Source of the DNA: CAZQHK01 sp964593455
GTDB taxonomy: Bacteria > Muiribacteriota > CAYSPT01
Direction of reading: 5' to 3'
DNA: 64,000 nt
Assembly: GCA_964593455.1 (NCBI GenBank)
Contig: CAZQHK010000004.1
Span: 1-64,000, forward strand
Position 1 is the stretch's first letter. Each line of letters opens with the position of its first letter. Below are positions 44,382 through 52,776 of the stretch, piece by piece. Position numbers and translations under genes: made by a program. Below the pieces are notes generated by a model. It saw nothing but the letters and a program-made list of their open reading frames with translations. It was not told where the DNA came from and searched no databases.

Positions 44382-45539
44382 CTACTTGGCCGCTTTCACT
44401 ACCGCCGCCAGGATGTCTACCGTGTTATCTAATCCTTTTTCACCGTGAGAGACGAAGACCACGTCCGCTTTCCCGTGAGCGCACCGTTCCACTTCCAGCA
44501 CGATCTGCCCGTAATTCATCTCCGGCACTACCATGGCTTTCACCTTCCCGGCCAACTCGCTCACCCGTTTTTCCGGGAACGGCCACACTATGTCGAGCTT
44601 GAGACTGCCTGTCTTAAAACCGGCCTGCCGGGCTTCTTCAACCGCCCGCAAGGCGGCTGGCGATGTCCCCCCGTACGAGACCACTACCACATCGGCTTCT
44701 TCCGTTCCTGATTCTGTCACTTCGATAATCTCGTCCGCCTTGTTGCGGATCTTCCAGACCAGGGGGTGGACGTTGTACTCCTGGCACTCCTCGTTCATGA
44801 CGGGATACCCTCGATCGTCATGAGTTAAACCGGTAACATGAAATCGGTGACCTTGACCGATATCAACCATACGGGGAACGAAATCATCATCCCGTTTGTA
44901 CGGTAGATAAGTACCCGGAGGACCGTCAAAGTAGCGCCGGGGTTCGATGTAAATGTCGGAGGGATCCGGGATAGTGACGTCTTCTTCCAGGAAAGCCACG
45001 TAAGCATCTGCCATCACCGCCACCGGAATACGGTATTTTTCCGACAGGTTAAAAGCCTTGACAGTGAAGTCAAACATCTCCTGGGGAGAGCTTGGAGCCA
45101 GGGAAATGATTTCATAATCTCCGTGGGACCCCCACCGGGACTGCATCATATCACCTTGGCCGGCACGGTCAGGTATACCAGTTGAGAGACCGGCCCTTTG
45201 AACGTCAACGATCACACAGGGAGTTTCCAGCATGATACCGAGCCCCAGGTGTTCCATCATCAGTGAAAGACCCGGTCCGGAGGTGGCGGTCATGGCTCTT
45301 CTCCCGGTCCAGGCTGCTCCCAGGACGGCTGCCAGGGCTGAGATCTCATCCTCCATCTGGATGAAGGCTCCGTCGACATCCGGGCACCGGCGGGCAAACC
45401 GGTCCACCAGCTCCAGCGAAGGTACGATGGGATAAACTCCCAGGAATCGGCAGCCGGCGGCCAGGGCACCTTCGGCGCAGGCCTGGTTACCGCTGAGGCG
45501 GTGCGTACCCGTCAACACTCCTCCGGAATCGGTTTTCAT
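44382..45539 (-). CDS. korA: 2-oxoacid:ferredoxin oxidoreductase, alpha subunit (copy 2)
   Basis: 385 residues. GVYPIVPSLELVDRFARR replaces the usual YPITPS, but FIQMEDEISALAAVLGAAW and TSGPGLSLMMEHLG are conserved, as is SRWGSHGDYE. It is adjacent to the catalytic beta gene, so this pair is probably the working enzyme. The delta gene is 10 bases upstream. Confidence 0.92.
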   Translation of the reverse strand: MKTDSGGVLTGTHRLSGNQACAEGALAAGCRFLGVYPIVPSLELVDRFARRCPDVDGAFIQMEDEISALAAVLGAAWTGRRAMTATSGPGLSLMMEHLGLGIMLETPCVIVDVQRAGLSTGIPDRAGQGDMMQSRWGSHGDYEIISLAPSSPQEMFDFTVKAFNLSEKYRIPVAVMADAYVAFLEEDVTIPDPSDIYIEPRRYFDGPPGTYLPYKRDDDFVPRMVDIGQGHRFHVTGLTHDDRGYPVMNEECQEYNVHPLVWKIRNKADEIIEVTESGTEEADVVVVSYGGTSPAALRAVEEARQAGFKTGSLKLDIVWPFPEKRVSELAGKVKAMVVPEMNYGQIVLEVERCAHGKADVVFVSHGEKGLDNTVDILAAVVKAAK

Positions 45540-45549
45540 GGTTCACCCT

Positions 45550-45837
45550 TCACTCATCTTCTGCTTTTTTAGGAACGAGAACACTGTATATGGCAAAATC
45601 AGGACAGATCATCTCGCAAAAACCACAGTTTACACAGGTATCCTCCTTGGCAACACAGGGAGGGTGATATCCTTTGGAGTTGAAATCATCCGACATCTTG
45701 AGTACATCAAGAGGGCAGTACTCAACGCAAAAGCCACAACCTTTACACCGGTCTTTGATAATATGGATTTCGCCCCGGGTAACTTCAACTTTGTCGGCGT
45801 CAAAGGGTTTCCGCCAAAATTTCGCGTTCGACTGCAT
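45550..45837 (-). CDS. korD: 2-oxoacid:ferredoxin oxidoreductase, delta (ferredoxin) subunit
   Basis: 95 residues with two 4Fe-4S motifs, CKGCGFCVEYCP and CVNCGFCEMICP. It is the first gene of the operon that runs to 34754 and begins about 30 bases after the predicted transcription start. Confidence 0.93.
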   Translation of the reverse strand: MQSNAKFWRKPFDADKVEVTRGEIHIIKDRCKGCGFCVEYCPLDVLKMSDDFNSKGYHPPCVAKEDTCVNCGFCEMICPDFAIYSVLVPKKAEDE

Positions 45838-45873
45838 CAGAGATTAACTCCCTACAGGTGAAAAAGGTGCTAA

Positions 45874-45902
45874 ATTATATCAACTACCTTCGTCTACGTC
45901 AA
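45874..45902 (-). promoter_or_regulatory. Promoter of the Kor-Hdr operon
   Basis: Minus strand TTGACG (45902-45897), a 17-base spacer and a perfect TATAAT (45879-45874), about 37 bases before the delta-subunit gene. Confidence 0.75.
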
Positions 45903-46016
45903 CTTATATTTCAAGAGATATTAAGTAATATATTATTAGCTAACAGGAACCTTACCCACTTGAACATATTTCATCGGTTAGCACGGCGATGAAGGCTATG
46001 CGTGTGAGTGGAGTTC

Positions 46017-46045
46017 TGGACAATACTTTGGAGAACGATTATTAT
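46017..46045 (+). promoter_or_regulatory. Probable promoter of the Nfn-like operon
   Basis: TGGACA (46017-46022), a 17-base spacer and TATTAT (46040-46045), giving a leader of about 60 bases before ATG 46114. Confidence 0.5.
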
Positions 46046-46113
46046 GTAAAATCTAGCAATATGCTTAGTTAAATTATAAATTTCCTAATCACAACGCTAT
46101 GGAGGTTAAACCA

Positions 46114-46965
46114 ATGTTTGGAATTTTGGAAAAACGTATTTTATCTGATGGCTCCGTAATAATGTTCCGAATCAAAGCCCCCAGAATAGCCAAAAAGATC
46201 AAACCGGGGCAATTTGTTATCTTGAGAGCAAATGAAACCGGGGAACGTATTCCTTTGACGATAGCCGAAGCACATCCCGATCAAGGCTGGCTTAGAGTTT
46301 ATTTTCAAGTAGTTGGGAAGACGACCGCCCTGCTGGCCGGTATGAATAAAGGGGAAGAAATCCTCGATGTAGCCGGCCCTCTGGGGGAGCCCAGTCACCT
46401 GGGAAAATTCGGGTCCGTCATATGCGTGGGAGGGGGGATGGGTATTGCCGTCATTTATCCGGTTACAAAGGCTCTCAAGACCCTGGGAAACCATGTAATT
46501 GGAATCATCGGAGCCCGAAACAAGGACCTGCTCATCCTGGAAGATGAGATGCGGGGAATTTGTGATGAATTTATTATTACCACAGATGACGGGAGTTACG
46601 GTGAAAAGGGGTTCGTCACCAGTCCGCTGAAAAGATTTCTGGACGGAAGAAAAGACATTTCCTACATCATGGCCATCGGACCGGTCCCGATGATGAAAGC
46701 TGTCAGTGAGACTACCCGGTCATATGGAATTAAAACGATGGTCAGTCTCAACTCGATCATGATTGACGGCACCGGCATGTGCGGGGGGTGCCGAGTGCAG
46801 ATCGGGAATAAGAGCAAATTCTGTTGTGCCCACGGTCCCGATTTCGACGGTCATGAGGTTGATTTCGATGAACTGACGATGCGTCTGAATATGTACCGGG
46901 AACAGGAGAAAAAATCATACGAGCACTTTATTACTCAGGCCGCTAAAGGAGGAAAAGCTTTATGA
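46114..46965 (+). CDS. nfnA: NfnA / sulfide dehydrogenase beta-type FAD-NAD subunit
   Basis: 283 residues. A ferredoxin-reductase-like FAD domain (KPGQFVILRANETGERIPLTIAE) is followed by an NAD domain (SVICVGGGMGIAVIYPV) and a C-terminal 2Fe-2S motif GTGMCGGCRVQIG with CCAHGPDF. It pairs with the gene that starts 4 bases before its end. NfnAB couples NADH, ferredoxin and NADPH. ATG 46114 has GGAGGT 8 bases upstream; ATG 46099 contains that site and is rejected. Confidence 0.92.
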   Translation: MFGILEKRILSDGSVIMFRIKAPRIAKKIKPGQFVILRANETGERIPLTIAEAHPDQGWLRVYFQVVGKTTALLAGMNKGEEILDVAGPLGEPSHLGKFGSVICVGGGMGIAVIYPVTKALKTLGNHVIGIIGARNKDLLILEDEMRGICDEFIITTDDGSYGEKGFVTSPLKRFLDGRKDISYIMAIGPVPMMKAVSETTRSYGIKTMVSLNSIMIDGTGMCGGCRVQIGNKSKFCCAHGPDFDGHEVDFDELTMRLNMYREQEKKSYEHFITQAAKGGKAL

Positions 46966-48401
46966 CTGCGCAGGGTAAAGTAAACAAGGTTCCCCGCCAG
47001 CCAATGCCCGAACAGCCCGGCCAGGAACGGATAAAGAATTTCAAGGAAGTCCCGCTTGGATATTCTCACGAGACGGCCAGCCTGGAAGCCGGCCGGTGTA
47101 TCCAGTGCAAGAAGCCTTTCTGCGTTCAAGGCTGTCCGGTGGAGATCGATATTCCTGCCTTTATAAAGCTGATTACCGAGGGAGATTTTTCCAGGGCAGC
47201 GGATAAGCTCCGGGAGAAAAACGCCCTGCCCGCCGTCTGCGGCCGGGTTTGTCCCCAGGAGGACGAGTGCGAGAAGGTTTGTGTCCTGGGCAAGAAAGGT
47301 GAAGCGGTGGCCATCGGTCGCCTTGAGAGATTCGCAGCGGACTGGGACCGGCAGTACGGCACCTTTTCCATGCCGAAAATCGCACCAAAAACCGGTAAGA
47401 AAGTGGCAGTGGTGGGGTCCGGTCCCGCCGGCCTGACTGTGGCCGGTGATTTGATACTACGCGGACATGACGTGACCCTGTTCGAGGCGTTACACGAGCC
47501 TGGAGGCGTGTTGATGTACGGCATTCCCGAGTTCAGACTGCCCAAGGAAATAGTGAAAGCAGAAGTGGAATATCTCAAAAAACTGGGGGTCATCATCGAG
47601 TACAATACCGTTATTGGTAAACTCATTACTGTTGATGAACTCCTGGAGGAAGAGGGTTTCGACACAGTTTTCCTCGGTCTGGGTTCTGGCACTCCCAAGT
47701 TCATGGGGCTGCCCGGGGAGAACCTGTGCGGAATCTACTCCGCTAACGAGTATCTTACCCGCTCGAATTTAATGAAGGCGTACCTGTTTCCCAAGTATGA
47801 CACTCCAATCGCCATAGGCAAGAACGTGGCCGTGCTCGGTGGCGGGAATGTGGCCATGGATGCCGCTCGAACTGCCCTGCGCCTGGGTTCCGACAAGGTA
47901 CACATAGTCTATCGCCGGTCTATGGTGGAATTACCGGCCAGGAACGAGGAAGTCCATCACGCTGAAGAAGAAGGGATTATCTTCGATCTGCTCTGTAACC
48001 CGGTCCGGTACATCGGTGACGAACGTGGCTGGATAAAGGGGATGGAGTGTATCCGAATGGAGTTGGGAGAACCAGACGACTCCGGGCGGCGGCGGCCCGT
48101 TCCAATAGAGGGTTCCGAATTTATTATCGATACGGATATGGTGATCGTGGCCATCGGGACCGACGCCAATCCCCTGGTCCCCAGCACAACTACCGGGTTA
48201 GATGTAAATAAATGGGATTACATCGTCACTGACGAGAAAGGACGGACCAGCAAGCGTGGCGTGTGGGCCGGAGGCGATATCGTTACCGGGTCGGCAACCG
48301 TCATCCTGGCTATGGGCGCCGGGCGGGACGCGGCCAACGATATCCATCATTTTTTAACTGACAAACCGGCAGAATGGGTTAGAGGCGACCCGGTCAATTA
48401 A
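46962..48401 (+). CDS. nfnB: NfnB / GltA-type NADPH-dependent iron-sulfur flavoprotein
   Basis: 479 residues. The N-terminal cluster ligands (CIQCKKPFCVQGCPVEIDIP, CGRVCPQEDECEKVC) and two nucleotide sites (VAVVGSGPAGLTVAGD, VAVLGGGNVAMDAA) match homotetrameric GltA/NfnB. Its start overlaps nfnA as ATGA, which favours the Nfn role over glutamate synthase, and no glutamate synthase large subunit is nearby. Confidence 0.93.
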   Translation: MTAQGKVNKVPRQPMPEQPGQERIKNFKEVPLGYSHETASLEAGRCIQCKKPFCVQGCPVEIDIPAFIKLITEGDFSRAADKLREKNALPAVCGRVCPQEDECEKVCVLGKKGEAVAIGRLERFAADWDRQYGTFSMPKIAPKTGKKVAVVGSGPAGLTVAGDLILRGHDVTLFEALHEPGGVLMYGIPEFRLPKEIVKAEVEYLKKLGVIIEYNTVIGKLITVDELLEEEGFDTVFLGLGSGTPKFMGLPGENLCGIYSANEYLTRSNLMKAYLFPKYDTPIAIGKNVAVLGGGNVAMDAARTALRLGSDKVHIVYRRSMVELPARNEEVHHAEEEGIIFDLLCNPVRYIGDERGWIKGMECIRMELGEPDDSGRRRPVPIEGSEFIIDTDMVIVAIGTDANPLVPSTTTGLDVNKWDYIVTDEKGRTSKRGVWAGGDIVTGSATVILAMGAGRDAANDIHHFLTDKPAEWVRGDPVN

Positions 48402-48410
48402 ACTTTAAGT

Positions 48411-48494
48411 TTACGTTTCAGCGGCCACCATATTCTCACAGATGACTTTGGCATATTCGGAGCATTTCAGCTTGGTCGCGGCTTCCTGCTTGGG
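48411..48494 (-). pseudogene. 3' remnant of a dimeric isocitrate dehydrogenase gene
   Basis: Directly after the monomeric icd stop, the minus strand still encodes about 27 in-frame codons ending in TAA. They include KLKCSEYAKVICENM, which looks like the C-terminus of the unrelated dimeric NADP-IDH family (SEYAxxIxxNM). An in-frame TGA precedes it, so it is not translated alone. It appears to be what is left of an older icd at this locus. Confidence 0.65.
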
Positions 48495-48497
48495 TCA

Positions 48498-50723
48498 TTA
48501 CAGTGCGTCGATGATAGCGTTGAGCGTTGCGCTCGGGCGCATGTGCTTCTCGCAGAGCGCTGCATCAGGGAGATAATACCCGCCGATGTCAAGGGGATTA
48601 CCCTGCGCAGCGAGAAGCTCCTCTGCGATCTTCGCCTCATTCTTCTCAAGCTCTCTGGCCACCTGGGTGAAACGCTCCTTGATGGCGGCATCCTTGTCTT
48701 GCGCAGCCAGCGCCTGAGCCCAGTAGAGGGTGAAATAGAAGGTGCTGCCGCGGTTGTCGATTTCGTTTACCTGGCGCGATGGAAGCTTCTCATTGTCCAG
48801 GTACTTTCCAACAGCCTCATCCAAGGTTTCTGCGAGCAGAGCGGCCGTCTCGTTCTTGGTCTTCTCGGCAATGAGTTCGAGAGAGGGCACGAACGCGCAG
48901 TATTCGCCCAGGGAGTCCCAGCGCAAATGGCCTTCCCTGAGGAACTGCCGCACGTGCTTGGGTGCTGAGCCACCCGCACCGGTCTCGAAAAGCCCCCCGC
49001 CATTCAGGAGCGGCACAATGGAGAGCACGCGCGCGCTGGTACCCAGCTCGAGAATGGGAAAGAGGTCGGTGAGGTAGTCTCTCAGCACATTGCCTGTGAC
49101 TGCGATTGTGTCCTTGTCCTTGCGGATCCGGTCGAGCGAGAACTGCATGGCCCCGGCCGGCTCCATGATGCGGATGTCGAGGCCCTCCGTGTTGTGGTCG
49201 GGGAGGTAATTCTCCACCTTCTTGATGATCTCTGCATCATGGCCGCGCCGCTCGTCGAGCCAGAAGATGGCCGGCGACCCCGAAGCGCGCGCGCGCGTGA
49301 CAGAGAGCTTGACCCAGTCACGGATAGGTTCGTCCTTGGTCTGGCACATGCGGAAGATGTCATTAACCTCGACCATCTGCTCGAGCAACATATTGCCTGA
49401 AGAATCCACGACACGAATGGTGCCGTCTGCTGGCGCCTCAAAGGTCTTGTCATGCGAGCCGTATTCCTCGGCTTTCGCCGCCATGAGGCCCACATTGGAG
49501 ACATTGCCCATGGTCGCGGGATCGAACTGGCCCTGGGCCTTGGCATCCTCGAGGATCGTGGAGTACATGGTCGCGTAGCTGCGATCCGGTACCATGGCGA
49601 TGCAGTCCTGCAGCTCGTCGTCGTTGTTCCACATCTTGCCGCCGTCACGAATCACATTGGGCATGGATGCGTCAACAATGATGTTGTTGGGCACGTGGAG
49701 GTTGGTGATGCCCTTGTTTGAGTCCACCATGGCGAGAGCCGGTTGCGGCTCGTACACGGCCTTGATGTCCGCCTCGATCTCGGCCTTCTTGTCTGCAGGG
49801 AGCTTGTTGAGCTTGGCGAGCACATCGGCCAGGCCGTGGTTCACATTGGCGGCGATTTCCTTGAGCGCATCCGCGTGCTTGTCAAGCGCTTCCTGGTAGT
49901 ACACGGACACGCAGTGGCCGAACATGATGGGATCCGAGATCTTCATCATGGTAGCTTTGAGGTGCAGGGACAGAAGCACGTCATCCTTCCTTGCCTCCTC
50001 AATCTGTTCGGCAAAGAAGTTGCGGAGTGCGGCCACGTTCATGACGGCCGTGTCAATGACCTCGCCCTCTTGAAGTTTCAAACCCTCCTTGAGTACAGTA
50101 CTGGTGCCGTCCTTGCCCACGAACTCGATTGTGACCTCATCGGCCCTGGTCATGGTTGTGGAGGTCTCGCTCTCAAAGTAGTCCTTCTCTTTCATGTGAG
50201 CCACGCGGGCCTTGGATCCAGAGTCGGGCCAGGGTTTCATGAGCGCGTAGGGGTTCTTCTGCGCATAGCGCTTGACCGAGGCTGCAGGCCTGCGGTCGGA
50301 ATTGCCTTCGCGCAGTACCGGGTTGACTGCAGAGCCGAGAACCACGGAGAACCGCTCCTGCAGGGCCTTCTCCTCGTCGTTCTTTGGCTCCTCAGGATAC
50401 GTGGGGATGTTATACCCCTTCTCCTGCAGTTCTTTGATCGCAGCCTGAAGCTGTGGGATGGACGCGCTGATGTTGGGTAGCTTGATGATGTTGCCCTCGG
50501 GCGTCTTGACGAGGTCGCCGAGCCGGGTCAAGTAGTCGGGAATCTTCTGCTCGTCGGTGAGATTGTCAGGGAAGTTGGCAATGGTTCTTCCGGCCAGGGA
50601 GATGTCTGCAATGTCCATCTCCACGCCAGTGACCTTGGTGAAGGCCTTTAGCACAGGGAGCAATGCGTACGTTGCCAGGGCCGGTGCTTCATCGACCTTT
50701 GTCCAGGTGATCTTCGCGGTCAT
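48498..50723 (-). CDS. icd: Isocitrate dehydrogenase (NADP), monomeric type
   Basis: 741 residues, the expected length of monomeric IDH, unrelated in length to the 400-residue dimeric enzymes. MTAKITWTKVDEAPALATYALLP, NPVLREGNSDRR and the PHNIIVDASMPNVIRDGGKMW-like segment are diagnostic. It makes 2-oxoglutarate and NADPH from isocitrate. ATG 50723 has AAGGAG 5 bases upstream. Codon use differs from its neighbours: Glu is nearly always GAG, Lys AAG and Arg often CGC, where flanking genes favour GAA and CGG. This and the remnant after its stop point to transfer into the operon. Confidence 0.96.
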   Translation of the reverse strand: MTAKITWTKVDEAPALATYALLPVLKAFTKVTGVEMDIADISLAGRTIANFPDNLTDEQKIPDYLTRLGDLVKTPEGNIIKLPNISASIPQLQAAIKELQEKGYNIPTYPEEPKNDEEKALQERFSVVLGSAVNPVLREGNSDRRPAASVKRYAQKNPYALMKPWPDSGSKARVAHMKEKDYFESETSTTMTRADEVTIEFVGKDGTSTVLKEGLKLQEGEVIDTAVMNVAALRNFFAEQIEEARKDDVLLSLHLKATMMKISDPIMFGHCVSVYYQEALDKHADALKEIAANVNHGLADVLAKLNKLPADKKAEIEADIKAVYEPQPALAMVDSNKGITNLHVPNNIIVDASMPNVIRDGGKMWNNDDELQDCIAMVPDRSYATMYSTILEDAKAQGQFDPATMGNVSNVGLMAAKAEEYGSHDKTFEAPADGTIRVVDSSGNMLLEQMVEVNDIFRMCQTKDEPIRDWVKLSVTRARASGSPAIFWLDERRGHDAEIIKKVENYLPDHNTEGLDIRIMEPAGAMQFSLDRIRKDKDTIAVTGNVLRDYLTDLFPILELGTSARVLSIVPLLNGGGLFETGAGGSAPKHVRQFLREGHLRWDSLGEYCAFVPSLELIAEKTKNETAALLAETLDEAVGKYLDNEKLPSRQVNEIDNRGSTFYFTLYWAQALAAQDKDAAIKERFTQVARELEKNEAKIAEELLAAQGNPLDIGGYYLPDAALCEKHMRPSATLNAIIDAL

Positions 50724-50793
50724 GCTCTCTCCTTCCACACAAACCTCCAGTGTCCGGGTTCCGGTTCTTTCAAACTGCTTGAAGCCTCAAGCC

Positions 50794-52776
50794 CTAGTTT
50801 TCAGCTTCGAGTCCCTCGGCAGACGGTGATGCCTCACCGCTGAGTTTTTCTCGGAGAAACCCAAGCCGTCCGCCGGCTTTTAGAATATTTCGCTCTTCCT
50901 CGGATAATTGGCAGGTAACAGTGTATTCCTCATTATTTTCGAGGTTCTTGAGCACACCATTTCCACCGGTCAGCAGACCGGAAACGTTTTCTATTACCAG
51001 GTTGTCATTATCATTCAGTTTCCCGTGATCGGTTTCATCGACAAACAGCAATGGGAGAATTCCGAAATTGATCAGATTCGCCCGGTGAATCCGCTCCATG
51101 GACTTTGCTACTACCGCCCTCACCCCCAGGTGGCTGGGACAAATAGCTGCATGTTCCCGAGAAGATCCCTGCCCGTAACTGAACCCCGCCGCCACCAGGT
51201 TAAAAACCCCGGTGTCGAGGTTTTCGCGGCACCGCACGTGGAAGGATGGGTCGAGCGGCTCGAAGACGAACTCCGAGTATTTATCTACATTGGACCGGTA
51301 CTTAAGGCGCGAACCGGCCGGCATGATGTGATCAGTGGTAATTTTGTCATCCACTTTGAGCACCAAACGTAGTTTCAACGTTTCGGGAAACGGGCTGCCC
51401 ACCGGCGATTTGCCGATATTTGGTCCCCGCAGTATCTCGATATTCGAAGAATCAGCCGGAGGGAAAATGAGCATGGAATCATCCACCAGGAACCGTTCCG
51501 GTTCTTCTACCTGCGGGTACTCGATTCCCAGGCTGCGGGGATCGGTCATGGTACCGCTCAGGGCGCAGGCCGCTGCGGTCTCCGGAGAAACCAGGTAGAC
51601 CTGGGCACTCTTGGTGCCGGAACGTCCCTCGAAGTTCCGGTTGTTGGTCCGGACCGAAACCGCGTCTGTCTCCGGAGAGTGTCCCCGGCCGATACAGAAA
51701 CCGCACACACACTCGCCGAACCGGGCGCCGGCCGCCATCAATTGTGCCAGATGCCCGCTATCGGTAATCATACGAAGAGCCTGCCGGGACCCAGGGGTGA
51801 TGATCAGGCTCATATCCGGTCTGATTCGTCTGTTATTGAGAATCTCCGCCACCCGAACCAGATCGGTATAGGAGGAATTGGTACAGCTTCCGATACAAAC
51901 CTGCTGAACAGCCAGTCCCTCGAGTTCCTTCACTGTCTTCACGTTACCCGGGCTGTGAGGGCAAGCCGCCATGGGCACAACCGCCGAGAGATCTATTTCC
52001 AGCACCCGATCGTACGCGGCCCCGGGATCGGGTTTGAATTCCATGAAATTCTCTTCACGGCCCTGGGCGGCCATGAACTTCCGGGTAACTTCATCGGCGG
52101 GAAAGATGCTGGTGGTAACACCGGTCTCGGCGCCCATGTTGGTAATGGTAGCCCGTTCGGTAACCGACAGGGTCTGTACTCCCGGTCCACCGTACTCCAA
52201 CATAGTGCCGACATTGCCCATGGTAGATATCTTCTGAAGAACCGTCAGGATGACATCCTTGGCCGTACTCCAGGGTGGGAGTTTCCCGGTCAATTTGACC
52301 AGCGTGACTTTCGGATACTGAATCCAGAACGGTTCTCCCGCCATGGCCGCGGCGATATCCAGGCCGCCGGCGCCGATGGCCATGGAACCGATACCGCCGC
52401 CGGTGGGAGTGTGGCTGTCAGCCCCGAGCAGGGTCCTGCCGGGCCGGGCAAAACGCTCCAACTGTACCTGGTGACAAATACCGTTCCCAGCGCGAGAGTA
52501 TACCGCACCGAACTTCGCGGCAGTGGTGCGCAGGTAACGGTGATCGTCCGCGTTTTCAAAGCCGTCCTGAAGAGTGTTATGATCGACGTAACTCACCGAG
52601 AGTTCCGTTTCGACACACGGTACTCCCAGCGCTTCGAACTCCAGGTAGGCCATGGTCCCGGTAGCATCCTGGGTCAGGGTTTGATCGATTCGGATAGCCA
52701 CTGCCTGACCCGGAACTTTTTCACCTCCCTGGAAATGCGCGTCAATGATCTTCTGGACGATGTTTCTGGAGGTCAT
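50794..52776 (-). CDS. acn: Aconitate hydratase
   Basis: 660 residues. Cluster ligands appear in CIGSCTNSSY and CGFCIGRG; LGADSHTPTGGGIGSMAIGAGGLD and the C-terminal swivel segment FSYGQGSSREHAAICPSHLG are characteristic. It is shorter than AcnA of about 890 residues and matches the compact bacterial group. It interconverts citrate and isocitrate and overlaps the citrate synthase stop by 4 bases. Confidence 0.95.
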   Translation of the reverse strand: MTSRNIVQKIIDAHFQGGEKVPGQAVAIRIDQTLTQDATGTMAYLEFEALGVPCVETELSVSYVDHNTLQDGFENADDHRYLRTTAAKFGAVYSRAGNGICHQVQLERFARPGRTLLGADSHTPTGGGIGSMAIGAGGLDIAAAMAGEPFWIQYPKVTLVKLTGKLPPWSTAKDVILTVLQKISTMGNVGTMLEYGGPGVQTLSVTERATITNMGAETGVTTSIFPADEVTRKFMAAQGREENFMEFKPDPGAAYDRVLEIDLSAVVPMAACPHSPGNVKTVKELEGLAVQQVCIGSCTNSSYTDLVRVAEILNNRRIRPDMSLIITPGSRQALRMITDSGHLAQLMAAGARFGECVCGFCIGRGHSPETDAVSVRTNNRNFEGRSGTKSAQVYLVSPETAAACALSGTMTDPRSLGIEYPQVEEPERFLVDDSMLIFPPADSSNIEILRGPNIGKSPVGSPFPETLKLRLVLKVDDKITTDHIMPAGSRLKYRSNVDKYSEFVFEPLDPSFHVRCRENLDTGVFNLVAAGFSYGQGSSREHAAICPSHLGVRAVVAKSMERIHRANLINFGILPLLFVDETDHGKLNDNDNLVIENVSGLLTGGNGVLKNLENNEEYTVTCQLSEEERNILKAGGRLGFLREKLSGEASPSAEGLEAEN

